Part shown: one piece after another, positions 37,101 through 49,426 of the stretch
Position numbering within the stretch: position 1 is the first letter of the stretch
Layout of the letters: the number at the start of each line of letters is the position of its first letter
From: Straminergon stramineum
Taxonomy: Eukaryota > Streptophyta > Bryopsida > Hypnales > Calliergonaceae
Assembly: GCA_963920665.1 (NCBI GenBank)
Contig: OY987266.1
Coordinates: forward strand, 12,715,001-12,779,000
Direction: 5' to 3'
DNA: 64,000 nucleotides
Position numbers and translations under genes: made by a program
The notes under the pieces: model-generated
Database searches by the model: none
Seen by the model: the letters and a program-made list of their open reading frames with translations, nothing else
Told to the model about the DNA's origin: nothing

Positions 37101-39119
37101 CTTCCAAAAAAAAGAGGTCAAAAGAGCCTTAGTGCCTAGCTAGATTATATGGCCCCTCAAGTTCAAACCCTAAAAACTTGGAATATTGATCACATGATAT
37201 GTGACACATGTCACTTGAGACTAGATCTATTGTGCTTGGTGCATTAGGCATACTAGGATTTAAGGGCTTAAAATTAGATGAAATCTTTGTAGGGCTTGAA
37301 GTTGATGAGGGTCCAAAGTCTAGTCCACTTTGACTTTGTAACAAGGCTCTGGGCAGGGCACTTAGCTTGTATTCTAGTGAGACTAACTATTCTAGTACAA
37401 ATTTATAATGCACATTTTTTAAAAACTTTTTTTGGTTCTTTAATTCTAAATTATAATTGTGTTTGGATATGAAGTGTATATATCAAACACAAGTTGGGAA
37501 AGAAGGCTCTTATATCTTCTATTGTTTTAGTCTTTTGACTCTCAATCATATAGCTTTGTGTTGGATGTGAACACAAATTAAATCTATACTTAGACTATAG
37601 TACATTTAAATAGGAGGACATGGTACTTAAATTGTGTTGTGAATGTACACTACTGTCAAAGCAAAAATTACGAAAGTAATTGGAGTTGTGAATTGGAGGT
37701 TAAAGAGTTTGTCAATTTGAATGAGGCATTGAGGGCAAAAGCCATTCCAATATGGGATGCTTTAGATACAAATGGTTCTTGAGGCTTTCCAATCACTTGA
37801 AATTGTAGCAATGAAAGAGACATAAAAAAGTAACAACATTTGATAAAGAATAAGAAAAAGTGAAGGGGAGCAAGAAAATTATTGGAGATTCCCAATAGTG
37901 GCTTTAGCAGTGGTGGATCAAAGTTTGCAGAGCTCTACACTCTTATTCTCATTGTTTAGTAAAGAACAAATTGAAGTTCATTACTCTAACTCAAGAGGTC
38001 AATCTTCACGAAATAATCAACATTAAAATTGATGATGATGATGATGATGAATCAAACAAGTTATGATATTTAACCTTTGGGTGATTGCAAAAAACAATTC
38101 TTGATTTTGTTGCAATTTCATAGTACTCATGCTTATTTTTTTGAAGTACTTTACAAAGCCAAAGATATTTGAAAGTGTTATGTATGACCAACTGCCACCA
38201 CCCAACCCAAATGCTTATCCAACTCTAAGGAAGAACATAATAATTTATCAAATTGCAAATGCACCAACAACATAACAACATGAGAGTAGAGGCAATGTCA
38301 AAGGGTCTTCTTGAGCTTGATATTGTCCCCTTTCTAGGACTTGGCACAATTGTATCTCTAGAGACCAAGTTGGAGCCAAATACAATCGTGTAGCAAATTG
38401 CAATGGGCTTGTTTCTAGGCTGCACATCCTTGACTTTGTAAACATGACCGTTTCCATGATTGGAGGTTGTTTACAATATGTGAACTACAAGCACATATAC
38501 TACTTCCTTAGGTAATTTTGCAAAATGACTATTTATATGGGCAAGTCTATTTATGATCCTACTTATAGTTTCAATTAGTTGAATCTTTCTTCTAGTTTGA
38601 GATAGGATCATCAATGTCTTAGAATAGGCATGGCTCAAGTTTTCTAAGTAGTTCATTTATAGCACAAAGGTCATGTATTGTTACGTGTGAAATGCCATGA
38701 ACTATACGGCTTGGAATGGAGTCAATGGACCATTCTTTGGCTTGCATTGTTTATAAGACTTCATGTCTTCAATCATGGATTTTTAAAGTGACCATATATT
38801 AATGGAGTACTTTGTCTAGAAATTGAATTTTGAATGGAGTATACAAAATGGTTATTTACACAAAAAAAATTGTTTTTGTTTCATTGAAACAATAATTGCA
38901 GGAAAGAAACCTATTACAATCCTAAACTATGGTCATAGGACTAGAATGCATTAGTGGTCATAGGTTCCAAAACTTAATATAACTAGTAAATATTTCATAT
39001 TCATAGTAAATTATTAAGAAAAATCCTAAATCTGAATTTTTATGTTTTAGGCTCTAGGCTCAACAATTGGAGATCACAAGCACGCTATTGTAGATTCAAA
39101 CATGTGCTATAGTTTTTGG
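37101..39119. other. Unassigned AT-rich sequence; (GAT)n microsatellite at 38031-38050
   Basis: No coding region is recognised. A run of gat trinucleotides at about 38031-38050 gives a poly-His artefact frame on the minus strand. The remaining frames are short and without motifs. Confidence 0.45.
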
Positions 39120-39430
39120 TGCACCACCTCCCTCAAGAAAGTTTGAACAACTTAAAATCAACAACTATACATAGTCATCAAGAATTGTCTCCTAATTTCT
39201 AACTTGCAACAAGTTCCTTTTACTACAATTGCATATTGTGCGAATATTGCTTGACAATTGATGTGACAATACAAAACATTACAAAGTACCAATCACGTGT
39301 GGCAAGTGGTCACCAAATGTCCAATTCTTGTATGAAATTCATGGAGTAACTTGGGATATCAAGGTTCCAAGCTAGTGTGATGCCACAAAACAACCAAGTC
39401 CTCATTGAAGAGTACTTGCATGTTGCCTAA
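39120..39430 (+). repeat. Family B dispersed repeat, copy 1
   Basis: Matches 53650-53980 in the same orientation and order: 'gcaccacctcc', 'tctaacttgcaa', 'ttgacaattga.atga.aata', 'caccaaatg.cca', 'attcatggagtaa' and 'acaaccaagt.c.cattgaa'. Function and class unknown. Confidence 0.65.
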
Positions 39431-39539
39431 AAATTCCAACATTTACAATCATCTCCCAAATCTTAGGTCTCATTACTCACAAAATTGCACACCTATGATA
39501 TTGCCAACCATGTTGGGTCAACCATTTGCATAGCATTGT

Positions 39540-39694
39540 CGCTAGAAGAAAATTGTATTGCAGTCATGTTGAGTTAGCTAATACCTTTTGTAAATTCTAA
39601 CTAAAAACAAAAAATTTGCATTGATAGAAACGCAATTTTCTAAGAAAATGTTAGCTAGCTTGGCATAATTGCGAAGCAATTTTCTTCTAATGTG
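39540..39694. mobile_element. Small TIR element (about 155 bp), CACTA-like ends
   Basis: The left end '(g)cgctagaagaaaattg' (39540-39555) and the reverse complement of the right end, 'cacattagaagaaaattg' (39677-39694), are inverted copies. The pattern resembles the CACTA-type terminus at 43084. Too short to code. No clear target duplication. Confidence 0.4.
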
Positions 39695-40109
39695 TGGACT
39701 AATTTTCATGTCCCAATTCATGCACTAGCTTTCATTGGTTTTCAAGAGGGTTGTCTTGTTGGACATATTTTTGGATTTTGGTGTCGTATAGGACATCCAA
39801 TGTCACGTGCCATACTAGACAACATATTGATAGGGCGTCTCACCCCATTGCATAAGGGTAAAAAATTTTACCCCATGATAAATTGGATGTGGCCTACGTG
39901 GCAAGCTCTCTAGACTTACATAGGAAACTAAAACCACGTTAGCTTGGGTGAGTGTGGGTGAATCAAGGGCAGCCACATGTCCAAATTTTAGAGCGACTAT
40001 GGGTTCAAGAACTAGGGCGACTACGGATTAAGGGGGGACCTCTTTGTTGCAATTGTCAAAAAAACACTCAAGATTGCCATTTCTAGTGCAAAGAGTAAAA
40101 AGTTTTTAA

Positions 40110-40895
40110 AATGGTCTTTTGCATATGTAATTGTAGAATCTTGCAATAGAATAGTATGAGAATTTTCAGAAAATTTCAGAAAATTTCACCACATATATTG
40201 CAAGATAAATGCATCAATCAAAGTGAAGTAATCATGTTTTCTAGCAAAATGGCAAACTAGTTTAAGACACCTTGAATCTTCTTAACTTAGAAAACTTTGC
40301 ACTATAGATCTTGAAATAAATTAATTTTGTCATTCAAAATTGATTTGAAAATATAAAAAAAATAAAAATTAAGAAAAGAATGTGGTTTTCATTCTTTAAA
40401 AAATTGTTAAGTAGAAGAAGGTACACTATAAAGGGAAAAAACTCAATCATTAATAGCTCTAAGATGGAATTAAAACACGCTAATCCTAATGGTGAGATTG
40501 TTCTAACTATCAAAGTTGATTCTATAGAACTATTTGTTTTGAAAAAATTTGGAAATTGACCCCCAAAATGGATCGTACACCCAATTTTTTCAAAAGGATA
40601 CTATGATTGCCCACAAAACAAGATGCTCCATAGCCTTCACATCACCAATCCAAATGAATTGAATCCAAACTTTCCATGTAGACAAAAATACAATCTACAG
40701 GAATAAAAAAATTATTTTTCTTTCAAGTTTTTGAGGATTTCTTTGTGCAAGCCTAATTTTGACCTAAGCTTATTGTAATATAACTCTTGCTCTTTAGCAC
40801 CAATTAAATTAAAAATTACATTCCCCAAAGCTTATAAGTTTTTTTGTCACATGAGAAAGTTTCAAAAAATTTAATCAAAAATTGACCTAATAGGA
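40110..40895 (-). repeat. Family A dispersed repeat, reverse copy
   Basis: The reverse complement matches the 3721-4910 copy: 'gtatttttgtctacatgg' (from 40671-40690), 'taagatggaattaaaacac' (about 40461, compare the inverted 4188-4210) and the Lys/Leu-poor A/T tracts between. The terminus near 40890 ('ttgcccttaatcc') is degenerate. Confidence 0.5.
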
Positions 40896-40929
40896 ACTTG
40901 CCCTTAATCCATTTTGCCCTCTATGGAGA

Positions 40930-41800
40930 CAATAAGACTTCAGAAGTTTACATCCTAGAACTTACGTATTATTTATCAAGTGGATTTCAATCTTTTTTTT
41001 CAAGAATGAAGATTTATTTTAAAACATCCACATTTGATTTTTTTTATATCCTCCTAGAATCATCATACTCATGTATTATTTACCAACTTCATCTAAAACT
41101 TAAAAATTATAGGGAAGAAATTTAGAACACACCTTTTGATTAATGCAAATCTCAAAGTCATTGGACTAGTGTAGTACTTATCAAGTGGATTTTTAAATAC
41201 AAAACAATGTGTGGAGATTTGTGTAAGAACTTCCGAATTTGATTTTCTCTATTCTCTAAGCACCATCAATACATTATACTCTTATATTATTTATTTACCA
41301 CCTTGATCTACAACTTAAAAATTAGAGGGAAGAAATTTCAATTAAAACTTCCCCTTTTGATTTTGCAAATTTCAAAGATTTATCATCTTATTGGAGTATT
41401 ATTTATGAAGTGGATTTTAAAATAAAAAATAATAGATGGAGATTTATAAAAGAAATTCTCCAATTCATTTTTCTATTCTCTGAGCATCATTCTCCACTCT
41501 TGTATTATTTACCACCTTGATCTACAACTTAAAAATTAGAGGGATGAGATTTAAATTAGAACTTTCCTTTTTGATTTGTACAAATGTCAAAGATGTTTCT
41601 TATCAATGTATTATTTATGAAGTGGATTTTAGAATACAAAATAATAGATGGAGATTTGTTTAAGAACTTCCCCATTTTATTTAATTTCCCCTCCACCAAT
41701 CATCTTAGTCTAATACCATTTACCACATTCAGTTTAAAATTAAAAGTAAGAGGGAAGACATTGTAATTAAAACATCCCCTCTCTATTTTTTCAATCATCT
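40930..41800 (+). repeat. About 212-bp tandem array, four copies
   Basis: The anchor 'aagtggattt' occurs at 40978, 41183, 41408 and 41620, each preceded by 'tta(t)ttat.'. Each is followed by 'agatttgt.taagaact', 'atcatctc', 'tattatttaccacctt', 'gatctacaacttaaaaatta' and 'gagggaaga.att'. Diverged and non-coding; satellite-like. Confidence 0.8.
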
Positions 41801-42077
41801 TATCCTATGCTAGGGGTAGATTCCTTAAAAGAATAATTATAAATATAATTGAATATGACATCTAATGGAATGTTAAGAATAGAATTTTGGGGCATATTTG
41901 AATAGTTCAAAAAATATTAATACAATGTTTTTGAATTGGAAAAAATTCAAAATTCAAAATAAAATATGAAAAACAATACACATATGTAGGTGACTTCTTC
42001 ATAAAAAACAACAAACTTGAAATATATGAATATACAATGTTTGGCATTGCATACAAATATAATGTATAGATTTATAG

Positions 42078-42101
42078 TTTAGGGTTTAGGGTGTAGGGTT
42101 T
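42078..42101 (+). repeat. Short interstitial telomere-like repeat
   Basis: 'tttagggtttagggtgtagggttt' contains two exact TTTAGGG units and a variant third, the plant telomere/telo-box sequence. It may be a chance or repair-derived insertion. Confidence 0.7.
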
Positions 42102-42419
42102 GGAAAGACCTTTCATATTGCACTAAATTATAATTCATTATTGATACACTATTCCTTCACTATTAATTTATATTTTAAATTTCATATAGGATCACTTAAC
42201 ATAATTTTAAGATAGAGAAAAATCTTAAAGAATTCTATTAGCACATGCTGGAGATGAGAAGATTTGTAGTGTCTACCTAACTATCTCCCTTACTCTATGA
42301 CATAGAAATCTGGGTCGTCTACTAGTTGGGCAACAACTTGTGCATGAAACCACCACCTTTTCTCATTCTGCCTCAAAGGGATATGCACCCGCAACATTGG
42401 ATGTAGGGCGACCTCATAT

Positions 42420-43080
42420 GAAACAACCATAGGGTGATAAGTGGGGTGACTTCTTGTCAAGGGCGACCATGGGTGAGTAGGGCGATTTCTTGTTTAGGAT
42501 GATTGTAGATGGAGGTAGGAACCATTGCCCCCTCTATGTTCAAAAAATGGCAATTTTAAGGATTCTTTGGGTGACCTCAAGTGTAGGGCAACCTCTTGAC
42601 TCTTGTCTAGAGTGACCGTGGGTGGAGGTGGGAATCATTGACCCTTTTTTGTTAAAAAATTGACAATTTTTTGGCCTGTATGGGCAACCTCAAGTGTAAG
42701 GCGACTTCTTCTCTTGGGTGATTGAAAGTGGAGGTGGGAGTCATTTTCTTCTATTTTCAAAAGTTGATCAATTTTTTTGGTTTATAGGCAACCTTGTATG
42801 GGAGACCTCTTTTCATGGGAGACCGTTAGTTTTCTAGGGCGAAAACGTGTGAAGGAAGGAGACATTGCCTTTTCTTTGTCTAAAAAATGGTAATTTTTTG
42901 TGTTTCATTGGCAACTTTAGGTCTAGGGTGACCTCAAGTGAGCTATCTCTTGTTTAGAATGACCTTGGATGAAGGTGGGTGCAATTGCTTTGTCTTTGTC
43001 GAAAACTAATAGCAAATTTTAGGGTTGTATGGACAACCTCTTGTAGGCAACTTTAGGTGGAGGCGAGAGTCATGATTTCC
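42420..43080 (+). repeat. About 115-bp tandem array, six diverged units
   Basis: The block 'ggaggtgggaatcattg' recurs near 42511, 42623, 42730, 42851, 42971 and 43059. Each is followed by 'c.tttgt..aaaaaatggcaattttt' and 'gggcaacctcaagtgtaggg'. The spacing is 88-121 bp. The array ends right at the CACTA element's left terminus. A loosely similar phrase ('gggcgactac') lies near 40000. Confidence 0.7.
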
Positions 43081-45514
43081 TTCCACTATAAGAAAACAAT
43101 GTTTTTTTTATCGAAGAATTCGGCATATTGATGTTCGAGGTGATGTCTTCAAATGTCTATGTAGACGTTGTCATGTGGAGAGGAGAACACTTTGGGAATA
43201 TGCAAAGTACCTAGCTACGATTGGAAATAGTTTGCTAGGAAGTTGAGTCGAGTCTTCTAGTCTTCAAATCTTCAAGCCAAATTTCGTTGGCCTATCTTAA
43301 AATGGCTCTAAATGGGTTTAAAGGTTAGGGTAGGTGATAAGAAACTATAGGCTTCGGATGAATAAAATGGGATGGCCAGTCCACGAGTTGAGTCGTTCGA
43401 AAGATTGGTTCCTAAACTTCAAACCCACAGTGACCATCAATCGTGCCTCACCACTGAGAACAACAAAAATAATGACCTTGTGGGTGATCAATCCCACTTC
43501 GTCACCATAAACATAAAATGGGGTTATTATTGGATACTCACATAACCCGCAATAATGTTTACAATGCAGAAATAAAAACAGCAAGCCTCTAAAACTAGCT
43601 AGGAATAACAAACCACAAGCCACTACACACGAATCTTCATATCTTCAAATCTTGAATTTTCATATCTTCAAGTCTTCAAGTATTTAAATAAAACACACAT
43701 CTAAACCCAACTAACTCCATTCTATTCAAAAAGAGAAAACAACAGACCTTCCTTTGCTTCACCACCTATAATTTTTGTAATTCTTCTTCAAATTAAGAGA
43801 TTGATAGCTTTTTAGAAAGCTAAAAAGTTATCTTACCTTTACTAAAATTTTCAAAACAAAATCTATAGCCTTGCAAAGTCTCGGGTTTCAAACAATAAGG
43901 GCAACAGACTCTTTTCTACTCAAACACCCATATCTTACTCCATAAAACTCCAAATTCTTCAAGTAATGAGTCTTTGGAAAGTTAACAAAAACTTCTCTAT
44001 TACACCAAAATTTCAAGGAGATAAGCAAAAAACACAAACTTTAGTGGCCCCTCAAATCTCTACTCCTCTTTATTGGAAGGCAGCAAATCCTCCTCCACTC
44101 ACACAGTTGTAGCTTTTTGCTCCCAACTTTAAATCATACTAAAAAAAAAGGTCTCTTTGAAACGGCAATGAAAAGAGGATCATAATTCTAAATTTTCATT
44201 CCCAAATTCCTTATACATCAAAAGATATGGCCGCTCGAATTCTCGGTTTCTAAAATACGACCGGGAACACAACACACACACTAGAAGAAGAGAGCACATG
44301 TCTATCTACCTTTTTTCCCTAAAGTAGGTGGAATCAACCCATGTACACATCACATGGGCCTCTAAACACCCATTGGCCCAAGGAAAACACCAAAAGGTAA
44401 ATCCCTATTTATCTTTTAAGGCCAAAGAATCCCAAAGGTCAAAACTAAAAGATAAACTATTTCTATCTTCCTAACTTTCAATTCTTAACACATAAATGGA
44501 ATATAAAAAACTTGAATTAGCTAAAATACTTTAAAAAAAACTAAATAGAGGTAAAAACTAAAGTCGAAGAAGAGTACTACTCCATCTGCAAGAACTTGAG
44601 GATGTGCTTGACTGTGTTTGCGACATAATTTGCACGTTTGGCCTTTGTTAAAGGAGTAATTGGACCTTTCAACCAACGTTGGTGGCCAAGGCTTCCTTTA
44701 ACTGGCCTAACCATACAATAATATTGGTTGATGTTCAGGCCCTCATAACTTGCTTCAAATGTCACATCTTGGGTGTCCAGTTTAACACATCCAACTTGAA
44801 GTAGAATCACCAAAGTACGGGCATCTCTTTGAAGATTTTCATGCCAACGCTACTCTACACAAGGTTTCTTCAACGGACAAGAAGGTCCAACTTCATCTTG
44901 CAAATGGGTTTACAACTGTGAAGAAACTTTTGGCTGAGATGGTTGAATTGGCAATTGTGACAAGGAAAGCTCTAGATCAACCTCTGGTTAAGACTTTGGA
45001 TCTTGCGACTCTATAAAAACCCTCCAGTTCAACATTCTAAAATTGAACTTCAAACTCACTTACAGATTTTATAAAACTTAAAAGAATTCTCCAAACTGAT
45101 GAAACTTATGCAGGGTTTTTGTTTTTTAAACAACTCCATAGGCAATAAGCGTCATCTTGAAGCCACTTGAATCGTCACGAATAAGTTTGTCTTCCTAATC
45201 ATAGAATCTATTTAAAATACAAAATAAATACACATTTTATACAATGTGTATATTTACATCACGGCAATGTCCAAAATTTTGTGTTGCTTAAGACGTGCCA
45301 AAAACACCCCAAAAAATGTTGGACATCCTTATGTTTTTCATCAAACATCCTAGGAAAAATGGGCAATAGGGTTCTAAAAATTTGTCATGTATCTACCACC
45401 TAAGTGCCACGCGGACGCGGGAAGCCACATAGGAATTTTTTTCATCCACCCCCACCTATGACGTGGCATTTGATATCGCAACAAGAAAAAAGGTGACATG
45501 GCATCCAACAAGGT

Positions 45515-45534
45515 TGACGTGGCATGCCACGTCA
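45515..45534. repeat. Perfect 20-bp palindrome TGACGTGGCATGCCACGTCA
   Basis: The full 20 bases read the same on both strands. The halves contain TGACGTGGCA, an ACGT-core sequence of the type bound by plant bZIP factors. Related 'gacgtggcatt' and 'gacatggcatgccaca' occur at about 45466 and 48956. It lies inside the CACTA element, so it may be part of its transposase-binding or promoter region. Confidence 0.75.
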
Positions 45535-45574
45535 GCATAGTTTTCTATTGTATGAGAATTTTATATCATTTTTT

Positions 45575-45750
45575 GGGACATCAATGTAGACGTCCAAATG
45601 TTTTCCAAGATGTCTTCTGAGACATCAACATTGATGTCCAAATGTTTTTCAAGATGTCTTTTGAGACAACAACATCAACATCCAAACATTTTCTGAGATG
45701 TCTTTTGCAATAACAATTTAGATCACTAGATGACTTTTGAGATATCAACT
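45575..45750 (+). repeat. 44-bp tandem repeat, three clear units plus a degraded fourth
   Basis: Units start at 45575, 45619 and 45663, exactly 44 bp apart. Each runs 'gacatcaac...gatgtccaaatgtttt.caagatgtctttt'. A fourth, degraded unit continues from 45707. Located inside the CACTA element. Confidence 0.85.
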
Positions 45751-45959
45751 TGGACATTCAAATGCTTGGTTATGTCATATTAGATGTTTGTATTTCACCA
45801 TGCTCACCTCCTGCAATGTCAAATACAATATAGGTGAACAAAATGATGTCACCTTGGACATCCATGTGGTATGCAAAATTATCCACAATTCAACATGCCA
45901 CCGGTATGGATAATCACATGTCTTCCATAAAAACCAAGTACAAACATAATGTCCTATGT

Positions 45960-46080
45960 GGCATGTTATTCACACTACATATACAATACTTCATACATTG
46001 TACAATACACAATACAAAGTATACAATACACCATACATCATTCATAATACACCACACAAAATACATCATATTCAATAATT
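45960..46080 (+). repeat. Imperfect ATACA/CATAC-rich simple repeat
   Basis: Dense 'atacaatac', 'atacacc' and 'catacatc' phrases with no fixed period. Low-complexity sequence that also inflates a 91-codon frame. Confidence 0.7.
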
Positions 46081-46254
46081 ATGTCACATGGCTTCCAAGG
46101 GCTCCATAATGTGATTTCAAGCAAATTTAAAGGCATTATATTTATACAAGTGGGGTAGTAGAGGCATGACAAACCACATGGGATATGTAAAATGCAGGAA
46201 TTATATTACAAGCACAATTTCAGACTGCATTCAAGTATAGTAGATTGACTTTTT

Positions 46255-46400
46255 TTTGAAAACTTCAAACTAAGAAAAGTTGGGAAAACAAACAAAATTT
46301 CATATCCATAAATCTATTTGAGATTTCAAACATTAGGTCAAAAGTTATGGACAAATTTTCAAAGAAGGGTTGGAAAGGACATTTTCTTTGACATTTTTCT
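46255..46400 (+). repeat. Single arm related to the 18240-18583 foldback
   Basis: 'aaatttcatatccataaatc', 'tgagatttcaaac' and 'caaaagttatggacaaatttt' follow the same order as the left arm at 18325-18400. Only one arm is present, so this is a fragment or an ancestral unit. Confidence 0.5.
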
Positions 46401-48699
46401 AATATCCCTCTAAATTTCATCCATCCTCATTGTGTATGATGTACATGAAAATATGTTATGGAAAAAATGGTTGTCTTCAAGTGGATTAAATGTTGATTCA
46501 ATTGTTTGGTTTTATTATCTCAATATCTCTAGAAACATCATAGTTGCACAACAACATTCTAGACAACATGCCTTTCTTTACTATATCGCCATATTAGATG
46601 TCCCAACAGACATGTTGGTATTGTTCACGACATTCATGTTGAGACATTAGTATTAGTGAAATTATGTGTCATATAATTTCAACAACTATGAGCTAAGACC
46701 AAGAGTGGGAATGTTCGCTACTTGTTAAGCATTATCATGAGAGAAGTGAAGCTTTTACTTTTACCTAATGCACTAGTTCATGTTCTTATGTAGCTTCTTC
46801 CAATGGCTCGGGCAGATCACTCTATAAAAAGTAGAAAACCACCTGAGTTAAACTATAGGATGCATTTTATTCATTGAAAGAATATTTTTAAATGATTTGG
46901 ATCTACTTTAGCCTAGATTTCATTCTTGAAACATCATTAAAAGGAAAATAGAGGATTGAAAAATCTCTTGATTTCAATTGATTTTTAGATTTGTTAGACA
47001 ACTTATTATAAATTGGAGTGTTAACAAGGTGGGAGTTCATAATAATAAATTTCATAATTTGGGGGCCTATAAAAATGTAACTATGTAAGATGATGACCTT
47101 GATACACCAACATCTCCAAATTAAATATTTTAGTGAGTTGAATATGAAATGTCAATTAGATAATAATGTAATGAAAATTCCAAAAGTAGGAAATTATTGA
47201 TCAAAAGGAAGTCCAAAAGACACAACATGAAAAAATAATTTATTCAAAGAGTTTAAAATTGTATTGAAGATGTGCATTTCAAGGGTCAAAACACTATCTA
47301 CAAGCTATGCTTATCCATTCATGTCTAGATTTTCATTGGCCAATTCCTCCCAACCTATTGATTTTTTTGTCCTAGCATCCAACCACCTATGCTTTGGGAT
47401 TTTTTTTAAAACCACAATAGCTTATTATGTAAATTTTAATGGATAAAAAGATTGACAACTTTATTCTTCAAAGGATCACTTCAAGTGAAACTTCATCTAA
47501 ATATTTTTAATAATAGAAAAAACAGTTCAAAAATCAAAGTGACCACATTCTAGCCGTTCACGAAGTTAAGGGTAAAAAGGTTAATCAATTAGTGTTTGTT
47601 TCATGTTGCTTTTGAATTTGATCCTAATTTTTTGACGTACGTTACATGTTTTCAAGTCAAACATTCATCCTAAAATCTTTTATTATCAAACAAAATAAAA
47701 TTTCCAAATTTTATAAATACTATAGCATGCCAAGAATTAAGCTAGATTTTTATTTATAATTATGTATAGGGTACTTAAAATTAAGACCAAATAGCTTTTT
47801 TCTTCTAAAAGGAACTCTTAGAAGTTAGAATCATAATTACTAAGTAAATAGCCTCCAAACAAATATTTGGTGAATGCATGTGATTACAAAACATAAATGG
47901 AACTGAGCTTTTAGAATTTAGTGGCTATTCAAAACATCTTGGATGAGAACGTGCACCTAGCAATTATAAAAATGGGCTTAGTCTTTCAAAGACTATACAA
48001 AAAAGAAATTAGAGAGGTCGACATTCCCACTTGCTTATCTCATGAGGCATACTAGTGTTCTCTAGTCTTCAGGAGGGAAGCAGTGGTGTCCAATGATGAA
48101 AGAGACATGCATTTCTCACCATTGCCATGTTTAAGACCGCTACCATGATATGCATACATGATTTTTTTATTGCTTGTGTGCATTGCCCTATCTAAAATGT
48201 TATCAATACCATATTACCATTCGGTATATAGCATTCCTTATTTAGATTGGGGAGTAAAGTCACTACCTTCTTCAAACCTTATTTTCCTTGTCATATTCAT
48301 GCACCATTATACATACTTATCTATTGTTGTAAATTGACATGGAGACTTCCTTTACTCATTCTGAAAAAGAGAATACATACTAGTGACTATGTATGTTTGT
48401 GCTAGTTGTTGCCATGTATAGCATATGTAATTGTAAACCACATGTGGTGGACATTGATAATGTTGAAAGCATAGCATTATGTCATGTCCTCCACTATTGG
48501 ACTTGTAAGAAAAAGCTTTGAGTTGCTCACTATAGGTTTGCACTCTTGAACAATATATTAGAACTCATGGAGTAGAAGGTTAATTTGAATTAAGAGGTCT
48601 CTGACTCCCTATCCAAGAAGCATTTTTTAAAACGTTTGTAGCTCTCTTAAGACGTCTCTAAGAACATTCTTTCATCTCTGAACACATCTATAGAAATGT

Positions 48700-48910
48700 C
48701 ATCATGTCTTTGACGATGTCTTGATAAGTGTCTAAATGTTTATCATATCATCTCTTAAAGCATCTTCATGTCTCTGACGACATCTTTATAAGCATCTAAA
48801 CGTTTATCATATCATCTCCAAGAACATCTTCATGTCTTTGACGATGTCTTCGTAAGTGTCTTAACATTTAGCACGTTGTCTCCAACAACATCTTCACATC
48901 TTTGTAGACA
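48700..48910 (+). repeat. 64-bp tandem repeat, about three units
   Basis: Units start at 48761, 48825 and 48889 (exactly 64 bp apart) with a shorter one before them. Each reads 'catcttcatgtctttgacga', then '.gtctt.gtaagtgtctaaa' and 'tgtttatcatatcatctcca'. It shares 'gtc.aaatgttt.tca' with the 44-bp repeat at 45575, so both may be subterminal repeats of the same CACTA element. Confidence 0.85.
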
Positions 48911-49426
48911 CCCAAAAATAAACATAGAATATACACAATGCAAACCATGTATGATGACATGGCATGCCACATTAGCTTTCATTGATGCCGCATCAATCAA
49001 TTTCCATGTGGCAGGTGACAACATCCGCCACATCATCATCTCAAAATGTTAAGCCTGCCCTTTGATTGTCCATCTCCTGTTTTTTACCTCAGGTAGACAT
49101 TTTATCTAAAATTAAAGTAATTTTTACAAACTTACTCGTAGTAAAATGGGTCAGCAAAATTGACATGGCAGTTGATGTTCTTGTTGATGATCCTCATGAC
49201 ATCCATATGTCCTTATCCATCTGACCAAATACCGTGGACATCAATGGAAACACCAACTTGTTTTTACTATAATTTGCCACCATCATTTACAACATCCACC
49301 AAAAGCTTTCCCAAATCACAATTTGTCCTTTGGACATCTTGATGTCTCTAAGGACACCAGATGTTCTACCTTGGACATCATGTGCTTTGGATCGGACACT
49401 AGAAAAAACATTGTTTTCTTATAGTG

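Larger units (their letters stand above)
43084..49426. mobile_element. Probable CACTA (En/Spm-type) DNA transposon, decayed, 6.3 kb
   Basis: The two ends are perfect inverted repeats over 24 bp: 43084-43107 begins CACTATAAGAAAACAATG and 49403-49426 is its reverse complement. CACTA termini are diagnostic of this superfamily, which makes 3-bp target duplications. The flanks are 'ttc' (43081-43083) and 'tcc' (49427-49429), one mismatch. Near the ends, 'gatgtc'/'gacatc' motifs are frequent, like the subterminal repeats bound by CACTA transposases. I could not find a transposase frame, so the copy is non-autonomous or dead. Nested insertions, such as the foldback-arm relative at about 46255-46400, are likely. 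Confidence 0.65.

Noticed and set aside
38023..38205. His-rich minus-strand frame
   Set aside because: The poly-His run is the (GAT)n microsatellite at 38031-38050 read in one frame.
40930..43080. CRISPR-like or other direct-repeat array
   Set aside because: The arrays have long, diverged, directly abutting units without unique spacers and lie in a eukaryotic repeat landscape. They are ordinary tandem repeats.
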